NCBI GenBank assembly: GCA_029207755.1
Contig: JARCOQ010000012.1
Coordinates: 21,811,740-21,875,739, forward strand
Reading direction: 5' to 3'
Origin: Chamaea fasciata
Lineage: Eukaryota; Chordata; Aves; Passeriformes; Sylviidae
Length of the DNA: 64,000 nucleotides
The notes beneath the pieces were generated by a model that saw nothing but the letters and a program-made list of their open reading frames with translations, searched no databases and was not told the DNA's origin. Each line of letters opens with the position of its first letter. The stretch's first letter is position 1. Of the stretch, positions 1 to 10,484 are shown in pieces. The translations under genes were made by a program, and so were the position numbers.

Positions 1-24
1 CATTTTGTTTTCTTGCTGCTGCAG

Positions 25-248
25 GTGAAACTGATGAACAAAGGAGTTCTTGATGCTCCCTTCACCTATATCCCTTCAAACACGGAAGTGGGCTGCTGCT
101 TCAAGTTTGTACCCGAGGAGGGCCTCATTGCACCAGGTGGGATCCAGACTATTCAGATCTCCTTGGATGCCGCCGTGTTGGGGCGGTTTGAGGAACCATT
201 CCAGTTCCGTGTGGCTGGATCTCCTACGCCTGTGATCCTGACCATCGA
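25..248 (+). CDS. HYDIN: HYDIN module exon e8, copy I
   Basis: Encodes module residues 359-433, starting VKLMNKGVLDAPF and ending PVILTI plus two bases of a Glu codon. Acceptor is cag at 22-24 and donor is GT at 249; the exon is 224 nt, phase 0 to 2. It is most of one ASH immunoglobulin-like domain: the N-x-G turn, the Cys-Cys-Phe strand, the EEGLIAPGGIQTIQI strand-turn-strand and the final GSPTPVILTI strand. These match N-terminal vertebrate HYDIN, a scaffold of the ciliary central-apparatus C2b projection. The domain begins in e7, so a preceding e7 must lie left of the window. Confidence 0.92.
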
Positions 249-2161
249 GTAAGGACTCTGGGAGCTTACTCTGGGTGGGCACATCTGTAGCTGTCTCTGG
301 GACATCCCCCACCTACCTCATTTTGGGGTCGGGCAGAGAAAAAAGATGTTTCCTGAGGTCTTAATCTCTGCTCTGATCCTGGCATTGCCTTAGTGTGGGG
401 GTGCCTGCTGCCCTGTGTGGTACCCGGGAGCTGGAATGACTCCTCCCTGCAGGGATGTCCCTCTGCCTTGGGCCATGGCAGGCAGTGGCATGGATCAGCT
501 TTGGGCAGTAGCTGCTCTGGGATGTCCCCCCTGAGCACCCAGCAAGGCCCCCAGGGCTTTGGAGATGGGCCAGCCTGGGTGATTCTCCACCAGCAGCAGT
601 GTTTTGAAAAACTTCTGTTAATAATCCATCCCAAACGGGCAGCAGCAGCCTCAGCTCACCTCTCATGGCCATGCATGGAGGCAGGCTGTGCTCCGAGCTC
701 CTGTGCAGAGTGCTCTGCTACCTCCTTTCCACAGCCAGGAAAAGGCTGATGTGGGAGACAGGGAACTGTGCAGCAGGAACCGTCCCAAGGACATGGGCTT
801 CATCCCATAATCCTGGCCCTGCAGAAGGGAGAAGGGGTGATGATGGGGGAGGCAGAGCTCAGTCCTCAGGACCACAGCAGCATGAGGGCTTGTCCCTGCT
901 AGCCTGAGGCGTGTGCTGGTAGGATAACGTAGTGTAAGCAGGAAAGCTGATGCTGGCTGCTCTGGAGCTTTGGAGCTAGGCTGCTGCTGTTGGGAGGCAC
1001 TGGATCAGGGCAATAAAGAAATGAAAGCAATCTGCAGTTGATTATACCAATAAGATAAGGGAGATGGATTAAAAAGAACATGAAACTTATTACTTAGCAG
1101 GAGAACAGTGTTGACTAGGTCTGCCCATAGTAGAGAAACAACTACACTGGCTTTGCTTTTGGAGAAAAAGTGCTGCTATTTTTATTTTGGAAATCAAGAG
1201 GGAACCTTTCACCATCAAATAATTGATTCTCCTCTGTCCCTCCCCCAAACTGGTCATGCGTGGGATGTTATTCCATAAGCAGCTTTCTCCTTGAGCAAGA
1301 GAAGGTGTCTCTTGTTGAGATGTGTAGAGCGGAGCCAGGGGCAGTCCTGTGAACACAGTAGAAGACACAGTTCACTGGTCCTTGACTTTTAACCAAAAGG
1401 CAGGGTGCGCATTGATTGGCGTCAACCATGAAATAAACTCGTGTTGGGCAGCTTCAAGTGCTGCCTTCAGTGGATGTTGGTGACTTTTAGTGCCTGTCTG
1501 CTGAGTTCAAGGCCAGGGGAGGAGGTGTGGTAGATTCAGGACACCCATGTTTGGTTGTTTAAGCTATTGCTCCTGGCTGTGCCAGCTGGTGCACTAGTGA
1601 CAAGCTGGTCCTTTCCTCTAGGATTCATCTGTCTACTGTGTAGAACTGTTAATGCTCTTTTTGGAGGATGTTTGGGGCTCCCCTGGCTTCATGTCTCAAA
1701 ACTCTGTCTGTAATGATTGTGTGGGTCAAAATCTCCTGAGAAAGCTCCTCCATGGGAAGACCAGTTACAGCCAAGTAGCAAAGCAGGGAACCTGTGGCTG
1801 GAAAGGCTGGTTACAGAAGTTTGTGGGGACACCTTTATGTCCATCCCATTACAGATGGGGAAACTGAGGCACGGAGACACATCTGGGTAGGTGTTCAGGG
1901 TCCCCCATGGGACCACCGGCAACTTGGGGGCTTTTCCTGCCTGCCCTGCGTCCAAAGCCCCATCAGTGGCTGTGGGCTGCTGGCCTCTTGGCTTTAGCTG
2001 CCTCCTGTGCACATGGACACTGTGCTGAGCACATGGTGGTGTGTTGATTTGAAACCCACGATGCCCCTGACACCAGGTTTTGTGCCCCCAAGCCACGAGA
2101 GCCGGAGGCTTTGCAATTCCCTTTAACGCAGCCATTTCCTCCTGTGTCCCTGTCATCGCAG
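249..2161 (+). other. Intron e8-e9, copy I
   Basis: About 1.9 kb. I recognise no gene, RNA or mobile element in it; the short open frames on both strands have no family signature. Bases 513-597 or so are the segment deleted from the matching intron of unit 3. Confidence 0.7.
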
Positions 2162-2229
2162 GGGGTGTGTCGTCGGGCCGACTTTACACTTCGACACCGA
2201 TGAGCTCGACTTCGGTGACATCTCCTTTG
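2162..2229 (+). CDS. HYDIN: HYDIN module exon e9, copy I
   Basis: A 68-nt exon, phase 2 to 1, with acceptor cag at 2159-2161 and donor gtgagt from 2230. It completes the Glu codon of e8 and encodes GCVVGPTLHFDTDELDFGDISF (module residues 433-456, shared at the edges). The hydrophobic strand followed by a D-F-G-D-I turn is the standard opening of an ASH domain in HYDIN. The exon is too short to stand out as an open frame and was placed by phase continuity with its neighbours and by the family pattern. Confidence 0.9.
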
Positions 2230-4284
2230 GTGAGTGTTCCCTGCGCTGGGACACAGCGGGAGGGATCTGTGTGCTCCAAAATGGAGCACTTGAACGTAAA
2301 AGCATCCAGCACTGCTCATGTTCTGCCACAACAGCCTCTTCAGGGTGTGAACTGCAGGTGCCTCAGGTAGCATTTTGCCATTGTGGGATCAAATAGGAGC
2401 AAGTATTTTCTGGTGTCTCTGTCCTGGTTTAAAAGACAGATTCTGCCAAGGAAGGTGGCAATCTTCACGGAATGGAATGATGACCCTCCTCTCTCCAAAT
2501 TACTGTACCTTTGAAATTACAGGGCTTCCAGGCAAAAATATGGAAAAGGAATAGCAGTTCGTTACTAGAGTATATCCGGACAGCACAGACAACAACGCAA
2601 TGCCAGAAGTTTCCAACCCACCGAGTCCTGTTTTCCCCTTTGGTGTGGTTATGATCACAGGCTGGAGGAGCGGTGGGCTCTGGCAGGGCAGTGATTTCCC
2701 TCCCAGCCGGCACGGGCAGGGAGGGAAGGAGGAAATCGCTGCTTTTGCAAACTACGGGCAGCAGGAGATGTGGGCACTGGCAATCGGGAGCAGGCAGAAG
2801 CGGGGACGGCGGGCAGGTTCGATCACGGTGCTGAGCCCGGCGTCAAGCGCACGACGTCCCGCAGCAGCACGCTGCCGACCTTCCCGAGCCCCGGCGGAAG
2901 GACGGAAAGGTCTGCCCCCTGCAAACCTCGGCTCCGACTTCACAACCGCCCGCGGCATCACGGCACAGCTCCCAAAGAGCCCCGGATGGAAAAGCCCACC
3001 CGCACAGCCGAGACCACCCCAAACCCCCTGTATTTCCCTTCCCAGACTGAGGCCAAAATTCACTACGAAACCTAAACTCATAACAATGAAGTTGTTGAAC
3101 ATTTTAAGAAAACTAATTGCCTCTCCTGATCTGCTTCTTCGCCACCCTGCATCACCACTGAGGCATTTGTTAAGTTGCCTTTTGAATAAATGAAACAAGA
3201 AAGGCAACAGGTAGAAACGCATTCCTAAGGTCTCTTCAGCTGAAGGCAGCTGTTGTATCTTTGCTTCTTTTAAACTGTTGTTGACTGTTGTCTGCATGTG
3301 GTGACCTCAGTCTCATTTGAGGTTTTGACATCTGTGTTTGTCCCTTTTGTGCTTCTCTTGCCTCCCTGCTGGAGTCACTGCTGGAGCCGGCAGTGATTAC
3401 TGTTGATGGGCACAGAGAAGCTCTGGGCTGCGCCTGCAGTTGTTTTTTTCCCCCACCTGTGTTCAAATGACTCTTGGTGAGCAGGCCTGGGGAGAAGTCT
3501 CCTCCCCACAGAGCTGGCCAGCCAGTCCACTGCAGAGCGGGTTGTGGCTGGTGTCCGGGCTCTGCAGGACATCCCCACCATGCGTGGCACTATCTCTGGC
3601 TTTCCAATATGGAAAGCAAATCTCAGAGTTAAGGTGGGGTAAACCCTTGCAGGCAGCAATCACAGTGAGTAGTATGGGTGCGATGTCCCCGCTTGTTGGG
3701 TCAAGGCTCGGGTTTGCCTCCAGCTGAGTGGGCTCTGAGCTGTCACATGCCCAGTCTGTTTGGCCCAAACCAAAAGACGCCTTAAGAATTCTGCAGAGAG
3801 AAACTGCATTAGGGTGCTTTGCATCACGTTCTAGTTCCTGATTTCATCCTCACTTTCTACTGCTGTAGCTTCTTCTCAATGGCGACTCACTCTTTATGTA
3901 TCTTGAAAAGGGTAGGAGTGTTGGCAGACTTAACAGGGAATTTTACAGTTTGAATTTTCAGAGGAAATGCTTGGTCTGGGTGCACAGTCATCAGGGAGAA
4001 ATAACTGGTGCTGGTTTGGGGCAGGTGAGGGAGCTTCTCCCCATCAGAAAGAGAGAAGCTTGCAGTGTTGAGCAGGGCTAAGAGCAGGCATTTTCAAGGC
4101 TGCAGTCTGGAATCAGTGTTAAAGGGAACTAAGTGACGACTAATTCCTCTTGCAGCTTCTCAGTAATCTGTAGTTCAGATAATAAAGAGCTAAACTCCAA
4201 TCACGCTTTCATGCTACCAGGGTATTCCCACCGGGAGTCACGACATAACTGGTGCCTAAATGGATATTTGTGTCCTTTTCCTAG
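2230..4284 (+). other. Intron e9-e10, copy I
   Basis: About 2.05 kb, holding the CpG-rich island listed separately. Outside the island I see no recognisable gene or element. Confidence 0.65.
2690..3010. promoter_or_regulatory. Intronic CpG-rich island, unit 1
   Basis: Roughly 320 bp with dense CpG, including clusters such as cggggacggcgggc and gtcaagcgcacgacgtcccg, inside an intron that is otherwise CpG-poor. This composition is typical of a vertebrate promoter or CpG island. No first exon or TATA element is evident. It could instead be a GC-rich insertion. Confidence 0.45.
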
Positions 4285-4493
4285 GCTTTCCCTACACCAA
4301 GACCTGTCGCCTCACTAACACCTCGCGGGTGTCGGACGATGGCACTCAGCCTGCTGTTAGCAGCTTTGAGCAAATACTCAGCGACAGTGAGCCCTCCTGG
4401 AGGGAGGGAATTCATTTTTCTGTGAAGCCAAGGGAGTTTACACTGAACCCCAGCGAAAGGACCCTCCAATCCCAGGAACACCAGGATATCGAG
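4285..4493 (+). CDS. HYDIN: HYDIN module exon e10, copy I
   Basis: A 209-nt exon, phase 1 to 0, acceptor ctag at 4281-4284 and donor gtatgg from 4494. It encodes module residues 456-525, beginning GFPYTKTCRLTNTS and ending QSQEHQDIE, the middle of the ASH domain opened in e9. Compared with HYDIN as I recall it, the strand expected directly after LTNTS (about ten residues of the type P-M-T-F-K-L-R) is absent, and the chain goes straight into RVSDDGTQ. The frame stays open on both sides, so the gap is in frame. Confidence 0.9.
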
Positions 4494-5304
4494 GTATGGG
4501 AAGAGTCCAGCCACACACACTTCAGCAGCGGGTCTGAAGCTTCACGAGAGTGTGGGAGGGCTTTAGCTCTGATGCCAGCTCTGATCATCGTGTGAGCGAG
4601 GATCTGCACTGGCGTGGGGCCTCTGTGAGCTGGGTTACTCGGGACGTTCCTGAAGGAGCACTGATTTGTTTCCAAAATCACAAGCTGAAATCATGTCCCA
4701 TAATGGTCAAGTACTGAAGGCATTTTGGTGTTTTTGAGAGCAATGTCTTTGATTGCAAGTGGGCAGAGGACGGACGAGGACCAAAGGTGGCTGTTAGAGA
4801 GATGTCATTATATAAAGCAGTTTGCTTTTCTTCTTGGTCTCATTTCTCCTGTCCTGGGGAGTAGAATGATTTGTGTTCACTGCAGGGATCTCCAGTGAAG
4901 GCAAAAAACTCTGCGGCCATGAACTGCCCAGCACCTGCTGGCCCACGCTTTGTCTTCAGCTTCCTGCTGTAAAGCTGAACTCATTCTGTTCAAGTCAGCA
5001 GATTTCCACTGCATTTATGTCATTGTAGTCAGATGAAAATTTGCCCCTTAATTTGAACACAGTGCTGCACAGAGCTTTAGTCTAATGTTTTAATTTAGCT
5101 GACCTATGCCCTGATAGCAAGGTGTGCTTAACAAATCTGGTATTTGCCAGAAGGCTTTTGTCACTCTTAGAGACTGCTCTACACGTGGAGCGGCAGAAGA
5201 ATTAAGGCAAAATCCTCCCTTTTCTTACCACAAAAACTGGAGGACATCACACGTGAGTCATGAGCTTTTGTAAAGAAGAATTTACTGCTCTTCTCTTCCA
5301 CCAG
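4494..5304 (+). other. Intron e10-e11, copy I
   Basis: About 0.8 kb; nothing recognisable beyond the splice sites. Confidence 0.65.
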
Positions 5305-5405
5305 GTGACCCTGTGTTCCAACACTGTGACGGAATACAACCGGAAATTGCTGGTGGACCTGGAGTGGTTTGGCAAGGGAGTGGCATCACTGATCATCAAG
5401 GCCAG
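5305..5405 (+). CDS. HYDIN: HYDIN module exon e11, copy I
   Basis: A 101-nt exon, phase 0 to 2, acceptor ccag at 5301-5304 and donor gtacca from 5406. It encodes VTLCSNTVTEYNRKLL then VDLEWFGKGVASLIIKA plus the first two bases of an Arg codon. The VTLCSNTV strand and the VDLE...G..V..L.I.A close are hallmarks of this HYDIN repeat and finish the e9-e11 ASH domain. Confidence 0.93.
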
Positions 5406-6648
5406 GTACCAGCACTTCCCTGGCCTCCCCCAGCGCACTGCCTTGCACAGGACGTGCTGGCTGCAGCTCCCAAGGAGACGTGTTGTTTAATGACCTCATG
5501 TTCTGCCCAGCTGGACATGAGAACAGCAGTGCTTGAAAAGCAGCCTGTGGTGAAAAGCAGCCCTGCTGACAGCCCAGCGTGGTCCTGGGTCGTTTTCTAA
5601 AGAGACCAGGAATGATATCATTTATTGACCTGGTGCTTGAGGTGAAGCAAATTTCCCAAGGGCCTCCTCGCCTTCTTCCTGCAAGAGGTGGAGTTGTGCT
5701 GGGTTGCAACCAGCCCGCGTTGGCTTGGGGCACACCAAGCAGTCTGCTGAGGGTCAGGGTCTGGTTCTGTTAACGAGGGCACGTGACAGTGGGGAAGTGG
5801 CTCACAGCAAGAGAGGTGAGGGCAGGATCTTCAGAGGGGAAATCAGTCCTTGATGTGGCAGGTCAGCTCTACTTTTTCCCCTTCTCTCTGCTTCCTGTTT
5901 TGAGCTTTGATGTTCTCAGGCTTAAAGCAAAAGTTGTTCTTGCTCCAGCAGAATTCCATCCTGCTGTGCTGCTCTAGGTGTCAGTTTAATGACAAGAGGG
6001 ATGCAGTTCCCTGGTGCTGTTCCCACTCCCAGGCAGAGCCATCTCGTCAGTGCCTGGGCTGCCATGTTTGAAAAGCAAGTGCAATTGGGGACAGTCAGTA
6101 TTTGGACCTGTGGAGTGAAGGACCAGGGGAGTTGTAGGAACTGGGAGGGAGTGATCTCCCACTCTGTGGGGCAGGTGATGTCTCATGCCCTCCAAGGCTG
6201 GGGCAAACAGCTGAGTTCTCAGGCAGGGTAACAGCACCATGGGAGAGAAGGGAGTCCTTTTTACTGAGACACTAGAGTCGTGTGTTCCTGGAGCCTTACT
6301 GAGCACTGATCCCTGTTGGGAAGGCTCCCCCAGAGCTCATGGATCACTGGGACTGTTCCAGGAGTTCTTGCAAACCTTCTTGGGCGAAGGAGGGGCTGAG
6401 GCAGCTGTGGGACCAAGTGCTCTGCCTGGGGCACTTGGCAGCCTCTGGGTGCTGCCTCTCAGGTTTTGCCCCCCCTCGACAAGACATGTTTGAGTGGGAG
6501 GACTTTAAAGGCAATTTTTCACCGTAGGCCTGTTAAATGTGTATTTGACAGTGACAAAGGTGTTGTGCTCCATTTCACAATCTTTGGGGGTAAACGTTCT
6601 CCATTCTCTCAGTATCTCTGATTCCCTTGGGGTCATCTCTTTGCCCAA
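5406..6648 (+). other. Intron e11-e12, copy I, ending in a mutated acceptor
   Basis: About 1.24 kb with no recognised gene or element. Its 3' end reads ttgcccAA instead of the ttgcccAG of units 2 and 3, so the usual splice acceptor is gone. A second AG at 6611-6612 follows a good pyrimidine run (ttctccattctctcag). Confidence 0.75.
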
Positions 6649-6784
6649 ATGTTTCGTTCCTGAGCTGCAAGTGTACCCCCAAAACCGGGGGATCCATGAG
6701 TGCGACCTGAAGGCCCCGTTCGTGAGGAAGTTCTTCATTTGGAATAACACCCACCTTCCTGGCTGCTACGGGCTTATTCCCCAG
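6649..6784 (+). CDS. HYDIN: HYDIN module exon e12, copy I; splice acceptor lost
   Basis: The 136-nt body is intact and encodes CFVPELQVYPQNRG to HLPGCYGLIPQ (module residues 559-604), the first half of an ASH domain; donor gtttgg from 6785 is weak in every copy. Base 6648 is A where units 2 and 3 have G, so the acceptor reads AA. Skipping this exon would shift the frame, since 136 is not a multiple of 3. Using the AG at 6611-6612 would add 36 nt (12 codons, beginning SISDSLGV) with no stop and keep the frame. Whether the copy is disabled or only altered is open. Confidence 0.82.
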
Positions 6785-7231
6785 GTTTGGCATCGCATCC
6801 ACCTCCTCCTCTGAAATATTACTGTGGAGATTATTAGGGGGGAAGAGGGTTTGGATAAGACCTTGCCGGTTCCTATTCAGTCTTAAAGATCTGCTGAGAA
6901 CAGGATCCTACCTGAATGTTAGCTTTAGGATGCAGTTTAATCTCTTGAGGAAAGGGCTTACGTTCTAGTCTTCAGGGTGTTTTCTTGTGGGAGATCTTCG
7001 AGGGTTGTGAAAAGCTGCTGCATCCACAGACACCAGTGCTTGTGCTGGCAGCCTCCTTGCAGAACCCCCTGAGAATGCTAAGCCTACAATTCTTGGATCT
7101 TGTTTGTGCCTTTTACCTTTGTCCTGGGGATTTTTAAAAATGTGTGTAAGTTGCTGTTGGGATGGATGTTAAGGAGTTTGAAGTTTCTTCAGAGGTCCCT
7201 CTGAAGCTGGATTTGATTCTGTCCCTTCTAG
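6785..7231 (+). other. Intron e12-e13, copy I
   Basis: About 0.45 kb; no recognisable content besides a T-rich stretch and the acceptor tract. Confidence 0.65.
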
Positions 7232-7396
7232 GAACCCGAGGAGGACTCTCCTGTGCTCTACTCCAGCCCCAGACCCTGTGGGATTCTCCAGCCTCGGAGC
7301 GCTGCAGAGATTCCAGTTACAGTTGAAATCCAAAGATTGGGCAAGCGTTGCACCAGTGTTTGTACCGGCGTGTTTGGGGATGCAAGAAACCCACTG
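7232..7396 (+). CDS. HYDIN: HYDIN module exon e13, copy I
   Basis: A 165-nt phase 0-0 exon, acceptor ctag at 7228-7231 and donor gtgagt from 7397. It encodes EPEEDSPVLYSSPRPCGILQ, then a strand-turn-strand with AEIPVTVEIQ and a close at VFGDARNPL (module residues 605-659). The P-V-L-Y-S-S-P-x-P-x-G-x-I/L-x-P pattern is a recognisable HYDIN segment, the second half of the ASH domain begun in e12. Being phase 0-0, this exon could be skipped without a frameshift. Confidence 0.93.
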
Positions 7397-8258
7397 GTGA
7401 GTGCAAGGGGAGGTGTGTGCCTTCGTGCAACTGGTCCTGGCAGGGTGCACAGTGTGCGGGGATTCTTCCGGGGAAAAGAGGCACAGGCTGCTGTGGAGAA
7501 GGACAGCAGGGGCAGGTGGCATAAACAGCTCGTGCCTTATAGGTGGCAATGTCAGTGTCTGACCCAGAAGGTAGTTCATCTAAGCTGGAATTGAGGATCA
7601 TTTTAATTACTCTTTAAAATGCTCTTAACTTTGGAAACATCTTTTTTAAAATGTTACCTCTCAGCACAAAAGAGGATGTCAGAAGATTTCTGGGAACCTT
7701 GGGCTTTCTGTAAAAGAAAGGAAAGCTGGCATCTGAAGAGTAGTTGCAAGGATTTAAGCTTACATTAAAACATGGAAATGGTGATGCCAAATTCCCTGGA
7801 TGGCACCAAACATCTGAACCTGGGCCATTGTGGCACTGCATGTAAACCAGTCAACAGGGAGGACAGGCAGTGCAGGCTGTGCCAGGGAGCCTGAAGTTTG
7901 ACTGAGCACTTGCTTTCAACTATCAGATTGCTTACCTAAAGAGAAGAGTTTCTCCCCACCCGAAGAACCAGTTGTTTAACTGTCAGCCTGATCTTAACTA
8001 GAGATTTCTTGCAAAGCTTCTACCTTTGGACCAATAATTTGTAGTTTGAAAGTTTCTCTTTACTTAATCCTTTTCAATTTGGAGGTGAATACATAAGCTT
8101 TATTTTTTTCCCCCCAAAATCCCAGGAATTCAGCTGGAGAATGGTAGCTGTCCCTAAAGAAATAACTTGAGCTGGGTTGAGCTGTTTAAGCTTTTTTAGG
8201 TTTCCCTGTTTGGGTTTGATTTTTTTTTTAAATCTTTCTTGCCTGCTTTCTGTAACAG
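7397..8258 (+). other. Intron e13-e14, copy I
   Basis: About 0.86 kb; AT-rich with a T-run near 8220 that differs by a base or so between units. No gene or element recognised. Confidence 0.65.
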
Positions 8259-8411
8259 AGAACAGAACTACAGAGCCTTGGACGGCTGTCAGCAGTCTAC
8301 ATAAGTCCAAGGCTGATAGAGTTCGGCAGGATCCTAGTGCTAAGGCCTAATTCACAAGCTTTTGGCCTCTTCAACGAAGGTCTCGTCGATTTAGACTTCA
8401 GGCTAGAGATT
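8259..8411 (+). CDS. HYDIN: HYDIN module exon e14, copy I
   Basis: A 153-nt phase 0-0 exon, acceptor acag at 8255-8258 and donor gtaagt from 8412. It encodes RTELQSLGRLSAVYISPRL, then IEFGRILVLRPNSQAFGLFN and DLDFRLEI (module residues 660-710). The exon closes one ASH domain (LQSLG) and opens the next with V-Y-I-S-P followed by the I-E-F-G-R-I-L-V-L turn typical of HYDIN domain starts. Confidence 0.88.
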
Positions 8412-10245
8412 GTAAGTATCTGTGGGGCCGTTTTCCAGGGAAATTGACTGGTTGACATTACAAGCTGCCATGACGTGGTTTTTATATGCATCGGCCTGTG
8501 TGAGAGGAAGCAAGATATTCCAAGATTCCATCTGGGTGAGGCAAAAGGAACCTGGCTCTGGAGTGGTTTTAGCTGGGGCACTCCTCAGTGAAATCAGGTG
8601 CAGAGATGTTGGAGCAGAAATTCGTCTGGATTGTGTTGACGAGTTCTCCCATAATTTTATGGAAGGTCTTTAGCTGTGTGTGTCACGGTTTTTGAGCTCT
8701 GAGATCAAGAGAAACCTGTGGTCCTTTGCTCCTCGGAGAGCATGGGTTTCCCTGTGCTTTCCCTGTGCCATCTACATTTGCTTTGTGCCAAACTGCTGTT
8801 CATGGTAGAGAAGAGGGTGTGAGGTCTGTCCTCAGACTGCTGGTGGGGAGGCAATTTTCACACCTGCTGTGGGTCAGGCCAGTTGGGCTGTCCACACAAA
8901 GACATGTGTGGGGGTTGTGCACCCCCCCAGCCTGTGGTCTCTGTGCCTTTGAAGAGCATCTTTGGGGACGGGCTGCAGAGAATGGCTGTTTAATATGTGA
9001 AGGCTGCATAGGGCAGAGGAGCTGGGGCTGCTCCCCTGGCAGGGAGAGCAGGGCTGCTGCAGCCAGGAAGGGCTTGTAGGCTGGGCCTGGGGCTGGGTGG
9101 GATGTCTGCTGGAGGGGGAGATCTCTGAGGGGCTTGAGGTCTGTTCTTCTCCATGCTGGGTGTGTTGAACTTGGAGCTGGTTAAAACCTGATCCTGTGGA
9201 CTTGTTTGTGTCTGTGGATAAAGCATCAGGCCATGTGGGAAAGTCCAGCCACAGCCTCCTGAGCCAAGGAGGAGGGGCATGATTTTTCCTCTTGCTGCTT
9301 TTCCTGCAGTTTGGGGGATAAATGTAACCTTAAAGTGAGGGATTTTTCCAGGACAGCTTTCTCGAACTACACAATGAAATTCTGCCTTCCACCTCTTCAG
9401 GGAGCAATGCACCTTGGCTGGGTGGGCCTGGTGTGTAAAGGATGGGCTTCACGTGCTCGTTCCAGGGCTGGACCTGCAGAGCTGTGTCTGTACAGCTGTG
9501 CTGGTGCGGGGCCTTTCCTCCCTCCTTTGGGCAGCTTCCAGCTCTCTTGGCCTATCTGTGAAGCCCATGAGAAACCAGAGGACACGAGTTCTTAGGAAGA
9601 GTGGGCCATGCCCACTGAGCACATGTCATCCAGTTTTCCCTCTGCTTCCTTCTTTCCTGCTCTGCCATAACCATTTAGAGGTGACTTTTCCAAAGCAGAA
9701 GGCCCTGGGGCACCTCTCTACAGCGGATGATCAGTGGGAAGTGAGGGCCTCGGTCCTTTAGGGGACGTTGAAAAGCATTGATGGCCTCTTGGGAAAGGAT
9801 AGTTTGGTGTTGGGGTTTTGCTCAACTGGTTTTGCGGAGATATTCTTCAGGCTCTCAGCAGTGTCCTCCAGCTGTGTGGTTTCTGGAGTGGGATTTGAGC
9901 CGTCATGACTTCCTCTGGCCCTGAGCCTTTGTGAGAAGCCAGGAGAGAGAAAGCAGCTTTCCTTGGCACACACTCCAGAGAAGGACTGGGGAAGGAACAC
10001 TCTCCTGAGGATAAGCGTCCCTTGGGTTGGGCAAAACTGGGTTAATTAGGTGAGAGTCTGTTAAAGGAGGGGAAAATACAGGTTGTGTAAGCTCTGCTGT
10101 TCCCCAATACTGCAGCTTAAATTTAGGGAAATTAGGCCTTTAGGATTTTTATCCTCCCCTCTTTAGTCTTCTCCTTTTCTTACACCCCATAAGAGACCAG
10201 GGTGTATGGTTTCCATCCTAAATGCACATTATGCGTGTCTTACAG
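8412..10245 (+). other. Intron e14-e15, copy I
   Basis: About 1.83 kb; no gene, RNA or mobile element recognised. A 10-bp stretch near 10067 is present here and in unit 3 but missing from unit 2. Confidence 0.65.
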
Positions 10246-10484
10246 GCTTGTAAACCTCACTGCTATGTTATTGAACCCAGGGAAGGAGTGATCCCCGCCA
10301 GGGGTGATGTTCATGTGACTGTCACAGCAACCCTGGATGACACTGGGGTTTTTGCTGATGCTCTCCAGCTGTTCATTGGGAACAGACTTTGGACCACCTC
10401 CACCCTCCTGGCTTTTGGCACTGGCACCACAATTGTCACAGACAAACCATTTGCCCCGGAGCTCAACTTGGGATACCAATTCAG
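10246..10484 (+). CDS. HYDIN: HYDIN module exon e15, copy I
   Basis: A 239-nt exon, phase 0 to 2, acceptor acag at 10242-10245 and donor gtagga from 10485. It encodes module residues 711-790, including YVIEPREGVIPARGDV, the strand VTVTATLDDTGVFADA, the hinge FGTGTTIVTDKPFAPELNLG and the start of the next domain. The T-G-T-T-I-V-x-D-K-P-F-A-P-E-L-N-L-G signature is one of the most diagnostic N-terminal HYDIN motifs I know and anchors the gene call. Confidence 0.95.

Noticed and set aside
2600..3297. Frames of 197 aa (plus) and 181 aa (minus) over the CpG island
   Set aside because: GC-rich stretches are open in several frames by chance; no domain, signal or splice pattern supports a protein.
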